A stretch of 64,000 nucleotides of DNA from Bradyrhizobium arachidis. Lineage in GTDB: Bacteria; Pseudomonadota; Alphaproteobacteria; Rhizobiales; Xanthobacteraceae. Every line of letters begins with the position of its first letter. Position 1 is the stretch's first letter. The stretch covers positions 4,030,001-4,094,000 of the forward strand of contig NZ_CP077970.1 in NCBI RefSeq assembly GCF_024758505.1. The letters are read 5' to 3'. The notes beneath the pieces are model-generated. The model did no database searches, was not told the origin of the DNA, and saw only the letters and a program-made list of their open reading frames with translations. This document shows positions 59,879 to 64,000 of this stretch, piece by piece. A program made the position numbers and the translations under genes.

Positions 59879-59909
59879 TTCAAACAGTTGTATGAAACTA
59901 TCGTTTGAA
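59879..59909. promoter_or_regulatory. TetR-type operator, interrupted palindrome
   Basis: TTCAAAC and GTTTGAA are perfect 7-base arms 17 bases apart, with inner AGTT/AACT half-sites. The element lies between the divergent TetR gene and the acyl-CoA dehydrogenase gene. Confidence 0.6.
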
Positions 59910-60060
59910 GGTCGGGAAAAGTCAATCCGCAACAGAGAACCAGTCGCAACTGCGGCACGGTTCCCGTGGGCCCGCCGCAGGCAACCCGCTTGCGGGCCGC
60001 GCGAGGCGGGAGGACAGTCCGGCGTAAAAGATTGTTCGGCTAAGAAACGAGGAGCGTCCC

Positions 60061-61296
60061 ATGGACTTCGATATGTCGCCAAAGCAGAAGGAATGGCTCG
60101 ACCGCGTGCAGTCCTTCATGACCAAGCACGTCCGCCCGGCGGTTCCGATCTACAACCAGCAGGACCAGAGCGGCGAGCGCTGGAAGGTGATCCCGATCCT
60201 CGAGGACCTCAAGAAGAAGGCGAAGGCCGAAGGCCTCTGGAATATGTTCATGCCGCCGAACGAGCATGAGGATGATGAATTCCGTGGTGCGGGATTGACC
60301 AATCTCGAATACGCGCTGCTGTCGGAGCAGATGGGCCACATCGCCTGGGCCTCGGAAGTCTTCAACTGTTCCGCACCCGACACCGGCAACATGGAAGTGT
60401 TCATGCGCTACGGCACCAAGGAGCAGAAGCGCAAATGGCTGCGTCCGCTGATGGACGGCGAGATCCGCTCCGCCTTCCTGATGACGGAACCGGCGGTGGC
60501 TTCGTCTGACGCCACCAACATCGAGACCCGCATCGAGCGCGACGGCGATCACTACGTCATCAACGGCCGCAAATGGTGGTCGTCCGGCGTCGGCGATCCC
60601 CGCTGCAAGATCGCGATCCTGATGGGCAAGACCGATTTCAACGCCGCAAAGCATCAGCAGCAGTCGCAGATCCTGGTTCCGCTCGACACCCCCGGCATCA
60701 AGGTCGAGAAGATGCTGCCGGTGTTCGGCTTCGACGACGCGCCGCACGGCCACGCCCAGGTGCTGCTCGAAAACGTGCGGGTGCCGAAGGAGAATATCCT
60801 GTTAGGGGAGGGCCGCGGCTTCGAGATCGCGCAGGGCCGCCTCGGTCCGGGCCGCATCCACCACTGCATGCGCACGATCGGCAAGGCCGAAGAAGCGCTG
60901 GAGAAGATGGTTCGTCGGCTGTCGTCGCGCACCGCCTTCGGCAAGAAGATCGTCGAGCACAGCGTGTGGGAGCAGCGCATCGGCGAAGCCCGCACCAACA
61001 TCGAGATGACGCGCCTTCTGTGCCTCAAGGCCGCCGACATGATGGACAAGGTCGGCAACAAGACCGCACAGGCCGAAATCGCCATGATCAAGGTCGCAGC
61101 GCCCAACATGGCGCTGAAGATCATCGACGAGGCGATCCAGGCCTATGGCGGTGCCGGCGTTTCCGACGAAGCTGGTCTTGCCAAGGACTATGCCGGCATC
61201 CGCACGCTGCGTCTCGCCGACGGTCCGGACGAGGTGCATAATCGCGCCATTGCCAGACTTGAAATCCGGAAGTATGCAAACTCTCCCAAGCACTAA
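60061..61296 (+). CDS. Acyl-CoA dehydrogenase, ACAD10/11-like
   Basis: The 411-residue protein has [45 protein letters not shown] in outline and the C-terminal dehydrogenase domain with [42 protein letters not shown]. The LADGPDEVH segment replaces the YEGT of classic enzymes and is that of the ACAD10/11 group. In animals this group is fused to an APH-like kinase; here the kinase is the next gene. The pair would convert a 4-hydroxyacyl-CoA through a phosphorylated intermediate. Start ATG 60061 is preceded by GAGGAG. Confidence 0.9.
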   Translation: MDFDMSPKQKEWLDRVQSFMTKHVRPAVPIYNQQDQSGERWKVIPILEDLKKKAKAEGLWNMFMPPNEHEDDEFRGAGLTNLEYALLSEQMGHIAWASEVFNCSAPDTGNMEVFMRYGTKEQKRKWLRPLMDGEIRSAFLMTEPAVASSDATNIETRIERDGDHYVINGRKWWSSGVGDPRCKIAILMGKTDFNAAKHQQQSQILVPLDTPGIKVEKMLPVFGFDDAPHGHAQVLLENVRVPKENILLGEGRGFEIAQGRLGPGRIHHCMRTIGKAEEALEKMVRRLSSRTAFGKKIVEHSVWEQRIGEARTNIEMTRLLCLKAADMMDKVGNKTAQAEIAMIKVAAPNMALKIIDEAIQAYGGAGVSDEAGLAKDYAGIRTLRLADGPDEVHNRAIARLEIRKYANSPKH

Positions 61297-61423
61297 AAGG
61301 GAGAGCCTGATGGCGCTCCCGTAAGAAAAGACCTGATGCGATCCCGATCGGCGCGACCGCTTGACGCAAGTGCGCGGGCGGTTACCGATTAGGATCGTGC
61401 AGGACTAGAGAGGGAGCGTCACC

Positions 61424-62482
61424 GTGGCTGACGGCGTCAGGAAAGACGAAGAGTTTTCGGGCACAAAACCGGTCGAGGAGCGGCATCGCTTCGACGAGTT
61501 GCGGCTCGAAGGCTGGATGCGCGAGAACGTCGAAGGCTTTGAGGGGCCGCTGGTTGTCCTGCAATTCAAGGGCGGCCAGTCCAACCCGACCTATCGGCTC
61601 AACACGCCGAATCGCTCCTACGTGATGCGCCGAAAGCCCTTTGGCAAACTGCTGCCCTCGGCGCATGCGGTCGATCGCGAATATCGCGTCATCGCAGCCC
61701 TTGGAAAACAGGGCTTTCCGGTCGCAAAGGCGTACGCGCTCTGCCAGGACGACGGGATCATTGGCGCTGCCTTCTACATCATGTCGATGGAAGAGGGCCG
61801 GGTGTTCTGGGATCCGACGCTGCCGAGCCAGACGGGCGATGCGCGGCGAAAGATCTTCACCAGCAAGATCGAGACGCTCGCCAATCTCCACATGTTCGAT
61901 CCGACCGCGATCGGCCTCGGCGAGTTCGGCAAGCCGGGCAATTATTTTGCTCGCCAGATCGATCGCTGGACCAAGCAGTATCGCGCGTCCGAGACCCAGC
62001 ACATTCCTGAGTTCGAGAAGGTCGCCGAATGGCTGCCGCGCACGGTGCCGGAACAGGCGCGCATCTCGATCGTCCATGGCGATTATCGCCTCGACAACAT
62101 GATTTTCCACGCGACGGAACCGCGCGTGCAGGCCGTGCTGGACTGGGAGCTGTCGACGCTCGGCGATCCCATGGCCGACTTCACCTATCTGTTGATGCAG
62201 TGGATCATGCCGGGCCTCGATGGCGCCGACCTCAAGGCGCTCAACATCCCGAGCCTGGAGGAGGCGGCGCAGATCTATTGCAACGTCACCAAGATGAGCG
62301 TCCCCGACCTCAACTGGTATTTTTCCTACAATCTCTTCCGCCTTGCCGGCATCACGCAAGGTATCGCCGGCCGCGTCCGCGACGGCACCGCCGCCAACGC
62401 CAAGGCCATGGAGTCGGCCAAGCGCACCGTGCCGCTGTCGTTGGCGTCGTGGGAATACGCACAGAAGGCAGGCGCGGTTTGA
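61424..62482 (+). CDS. APH-family phosphotransferase, ACAD10/11 kinase-like
   Basis: The 352-residue protein has an aminoglycoside-phosphotransferase-like kinase fold: QFKGGQSNPTYRLNTPNRSYVMRRKPFGKLLPSAHAVDREYRV in outline, the catalytic loop VHGDYRLDNMIFH (HGDxxxxN) and the metal DWE segment VLDWELSTLGDPMADFTYLL. These are the features of the kinase domain of ACAD10/11 and of LvaA, which phosphorylates 4-hydroxyacyl-CoA in levulinate breakdown. The GTG at 61424 with GGGAG is the best start. It follows the dehydrogenase gene by 127 bases. Confidence 0.9.
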   Translation: MADGVRKDEEFSGTKPVEERHRFDELRLEGWMRENVEGFEGPLVVLQFKGGQSNPTYRLNTPNRSYVMRRKPFGKLLPSAHAVDREYRVIAALGKQGFPVAKAYALCQDDGIIGAAFYIMSMEEGRVFWDPTLPSQTGDARRKIFTSKIETLANLHMFDPTAIGLGEFGKPGNYFARQIDRWTKQYRASETQHIPEFEKVAEWLPRTVPEQARISIVHGDYRLDNMIFHATEPRVQAVLDWELSTLGDPMADFTYLLMQWIMPGLDGADLKALNIPSLEEAAQIYCNVTKMSVPDLNWYFSYNLFRLAGITQGIAGRVRDGTAANAKAMESAKRTVPLSLASWEYAQKAGAV

Positions 62483-62548
62483 GGGAGCGAGCGCGGTTCG
62501 ATCTAGCCGCGCCTTTGTGATTGTGGCTCTCGCTTTCCTCGTACTCTG

Positions 62549-62650
62549 CGTCATTGCCCGCGAAGGCGGGCAATCTAGTATTCCAGAGACGGGGATGGGA
62601 TACGGACAAGCCGCGGCGTACTGGATGCCCCGCCTTCGCGGGGCATGACG
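62549..62650. repeat. Intergenic hairpin-pair repeat (REP-like)
   Basis: CGTCATTGCCCGC and GCGGGCAAT make one hairpin (9-base arms, GAAG loop), and ATGCCCCGC with GCGGGGCAT makes the other (CTTC loop). The ends CGTCAT and ATGACG are complementary, so the whole can fold as one cruciform. This is the typical Bradyrhizobium intergenic repeat. It lies between the kinase gene and the ACT-domain gene. Confidence 0.85.
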
Positions 62651-62693
62651 GAGTGGAGGCGCCAGACGCGCCGATCGAGAGAAACGCGTCGCC

Positions 62694-63101
62694 ATGTCAG
62701 CCGAGCGCAATCTTCAGACCTTGCTCCGACAGATGAACCCCGAGATGCGGGACGGCATCTTCGTATTCTCCACGCTTCCCGCAGACAGCAAAATCCCCGA
62801 CGCGATCGCGCCGCTGCTGACCTTCAGTGAGCGCGAAGGCACAACACTCGTCATGCGCCGCGAGGACGCCGACAGCATCGGGCAAACCTGGCAATTCGCA
62901 TCACGCCTGATCACGCTGAACGTTCATTCCTCACTCGAGGCGGTCGGCTTCCTCGCGGCGATCGCAACGCGCCTTGCGGATGCCGGCATCAGCATCAACG
63001 CGGTGTCGGCGTTCTATCATGATCATCTGTTCGTGCCCGCCGACAGGGCCAATGAGGCTCTTGCGCTTTTGCAAGGCATGTCAGGCCCGCGATCAGGATA
63101 A
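62694..63101 (+). CDS. ACT domain-containing protein
   Basis: The 135-residue protein has an N-terminal part (DGIFVFSTLPADSKIPDAIAPLLTFSEREGTTLVMRREDA in outline, the DUF2241-like half) and a C-terminal ACT-like half (LNVHSSLEAVGFLAAIATRLADAGISINAVSAFYHDHLFVPADRANEALALLQ). Such proteins are thought to bind an amino acid or similar ligand, and some act on other proteins or as small regulators. No partner is evident. It is convergent with the TetR gene at 63215. Confidence 0.85.
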   Translation: MSAERNLQTLLRQMNPEMRDGIFVFSTLPADSKIPDAIAPLLTFSEREGTTLVMRREDADSIGQTWQFASRLITLNVHSSLEAVGFLAAIATRLADAGISINAVSAFYHDHLFVPADRANEALALLQGMSGPRSG

Positions 63102-63178
63102 TTTCGCAGCCCGGGTGAGCCAACGGGTCGGCGCGAAGCGTCGCCCGATGACAGGCTCCGCGATACCGGGACGGCCGT

Positions 63179-63204
63179 CCCGCATGTCGCTTCGCTCATG
63201 CGGG
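63179..63204. repeat. Hairpin repeat between convergent genes
   Basis: CCCGCATG and CATGCGGG pair perfectly around a TCGCTTCGCT loop. This hairpin, with GGACGGCCGTCC before it, is frequent between genes in Bradyrhizobium. It sits between the convergent ACT-domain gene (63101) and TetR gene (63215) and can act as a terminator for both. Confidence 0.7.
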
Positions 63205-63214
63205 CTACGCTTGC

Positions 63215-63844
63215 TCAACGCTCCATCGCCGACAAATCCCTCGGCAGCATGTTCTTGAACAGCGCCAGCACCCGCCGCGCCTCTGCGGGCGGTAGCGTGA
63301 TTGCGTGACGGACCGCGGCCGCGATCAAGACCATCGTCAACTCGGCGAAATTGGTGAGCGCCGCGGCCGGCGTCTTCGGCGCGACACGTTGCAGGGACTC
63401 GCGGAGCAGGCCGGCGAGATAGGCGACGTCGTCCTGATCGATCTTCTGCAAGGCGCGGTCGGCCTGCGTGGCCTGCCAGATGTGGTGCATGGTCGGATGC
63501 TCCCGGAACATCCTCACATAGCCGTCGGTGATCCGGCACAGGGCAGGGTGAAGGTCCGACAATTTCTTCATGTCGGCGAGGTCGCGCCGCACGCAGTCGT
63601 GCCCGACCGAATTGTAGCGCTCGGCGAGCGTTCCGATGATCGCGCTCTTGTCGGGAAAATATTGATAGAGCGAGCCGAACGCGATGCCGGTGCGCTCGAC
63701 GATATCGCTCATCCGGAAGGCGTCGCTGCCCTTTTCGGTGATCACCTCAGCCGCGCAGGCGAGGATCCGGTCAAATCGCTCGCGGCTGCGCTCTTGGGCG
63801 GGAACGAGCGGCGTCCGGCCCGCAGGGGCGGCCTCCTTGTCCAT
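63215..63844 (-). CDS. TetR/AcrR family transcriptional regulator
   Basis: The 209-residue protein has a TetR HTH (RILACAAEVITEKGSDAFRMSDIVERTGIAFGSLYQYFPDKSAIIGTLAERY in outline) at about 22-70 and a helical ligand domain. The ATG at 63844 is preferred; the frame runs back to 63919, over an AT-rich stretch that looks like promoter. A palindrome at 63908 lies upstream. It is divergent from the gene that begins at 63955 and probably represses it. Confidence 0.88.
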   Translation of the reverse strand: MDKEAAPAGRTPLVPAQERSRERFDRILACAAEVITEKGSDAFRMSDIVERTGIAFGSLYQYFPDKSAIIGTLAERYNSVGHDCVRRDLADMKKLSDLHPALCRITDGYVRMFREHPTMHHIWQATQADRALQKIDQDDVAYLAGLLRESLQRVAPKTPAAALTNFAELTMVLIAAAVRHAITLPPAEARRVLALFKNMLPRDLSAMER

Positions 63845-63907
63845 GCGTCGTCTGGCCAACGGTTCCTTGCTCCAAAATGAGTTGACGACAGGAATAAGAG
63901 AGTTTAT

Positions 63908-63924
63908 CGCATTTATCAAATGCG
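63908..63924. promoter_or_regulatory. TetR-type operator palindrome
   Basis: CGCATTTATCAAATGCG has perfect 7-base arms around ATC. It sits in an AT-rich gap between the TetR gene (63844) and the gene starting at 63955. Outer GATAAACT and AGTTATC add weaker symmetry. Confidence 0.6.
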
Positions 63925-63954
63925 AGAAGTTATCGTATTTTGGAGATGCCTTTT

Positions 63955-64000
63955 ATGCGCCAGCTCCTCACGACCGGCCTGCTCTGGTTTTCGGCGATCG
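63955..64000 (+). CDS. Start of a membrane or exported protein, cut by window edge
   Basis: An ATG at 63955 with GGAG 9 bases upstream opens a frame of 15 residues (RQLLTTGLLWFSAI) to the window end, with a hydrophobic stretch that reads as a signal or membrane helix. The start could also be the in-frame ATG at 63946, but the ribosome site would touch it. The beginning resembles DUF1772-type membrane proteins, a guess from few residues. It is divergent from the TetR gene. Confidence 0.5.
   Translation, partial: MRQLLTTGLLWFSAI

Noticed and set aside
1..64000. Search by eye for tRNA, rRNA, CRISPR arrays, insertion sequences and riboswitches
   Set aside because: Nothing convincing was seen; the repeats found are single intergenic hairpin elements without regular spacers or transposase genes.

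Overview
The window looks like chromosomal DNA of an alphaproteobacterium, most probably Bradyrhizobium or a close relative. The grounds are uniformly high GC, codons ending in G or C, many overlapping ATGA start/stop junctions, a density of catabolic genes with IclR, TetR, Lrp and LysR regulators, and the hairpin-pair intergenic repeats typical of that group (55639-55774, 62549-62650, 63179-63204). I found no rRNA, tRNA, CRISPR array or recognisable insertion sequence. Assignments rest on reading translated motifs; no database search was possible.

Region 1 (1-21027) is an amine or amino-acid catabolism locus. It has three separate DAO-type FAD oxidases (1-914, cut by the window edge; 2700-4025; 13271-14545), a Dpp/Opp-type ABC importer (4759-9909), a class III aminotransferase, two aldehyde dehydrogenases, an isocitrate/isopropylmalate-type dehydrogenase, a hydroxyacid dehydrogenase, a cupin, a HAD hydrolase and two related GNAT-type proteins near its two ends. 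IclR and Lrp regulators sit beside clear palindromes. A MHS-type transporter at its left end has lost its middle and is a pseudogene. The logic is uptake, deamination by oxidase or transaminase, oxidation of the aldehyde, then entry to central metabolism; the substrate is not evident.

Region 2 (21655-28122) holds an ECF sigma factor overlapping a membrane vWA protein, then a flavin reductase with a luciferase-like monooxygenase and a divergent LysR regulator, then an SMP-30 lactonase.

Region 3 (28160-44981) reads as one catabolic island. A TetR regulator and three copies of a GACCGATCGGTC palindrome lie before the SMP-30/tetR pair, a TctC binding protein and a long operon (enoyl-CoA hydratase family, NDP-forming acyl-CoA synthetase, orphan solute-binding protein, two acyl-CoA dehydrogenase subunits, SDR, double-SDR fusion, CMD-family protein, TctB, TctA). 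An IclR regulator with paired palindromes faces a SnoaL-like protein and a Baeyer-Villiger-type monooxygenase. Together they suggest import and CoA-dependent breakdown of a cyclic or branched carboxylic compound.

Region 4 (45004-50446) contains a NAD-kinase-like protein, an SPFH/band-7 protein and a divergent NrtR-like Nudix/winged-helix protein whose Nudix box has lost its glutamates. Two identical-arm 21-bp palindromes, 22 bp apart, lie between them. This is the best candidate for an undescribed regulated system. An acidic low-complexity protein and an MFS transporter follow.

Region 5 (50551-64000) has hydantoinase/oxoprolinase B and A genes, a class III CoA-transferase, a BKACE enzyme, a small protein, a GT2 glycosyltransferase facing a radical SAM/SPASM protein, and a TetR-flanked pair (acyl-CoA dehydrogenase plus APH-type kinase) that corresponds to the two halves of the ACAD10/11 fusion proteins. 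An ACT-domain protein, another TetR regulator and the first codons of a further gene close the window.
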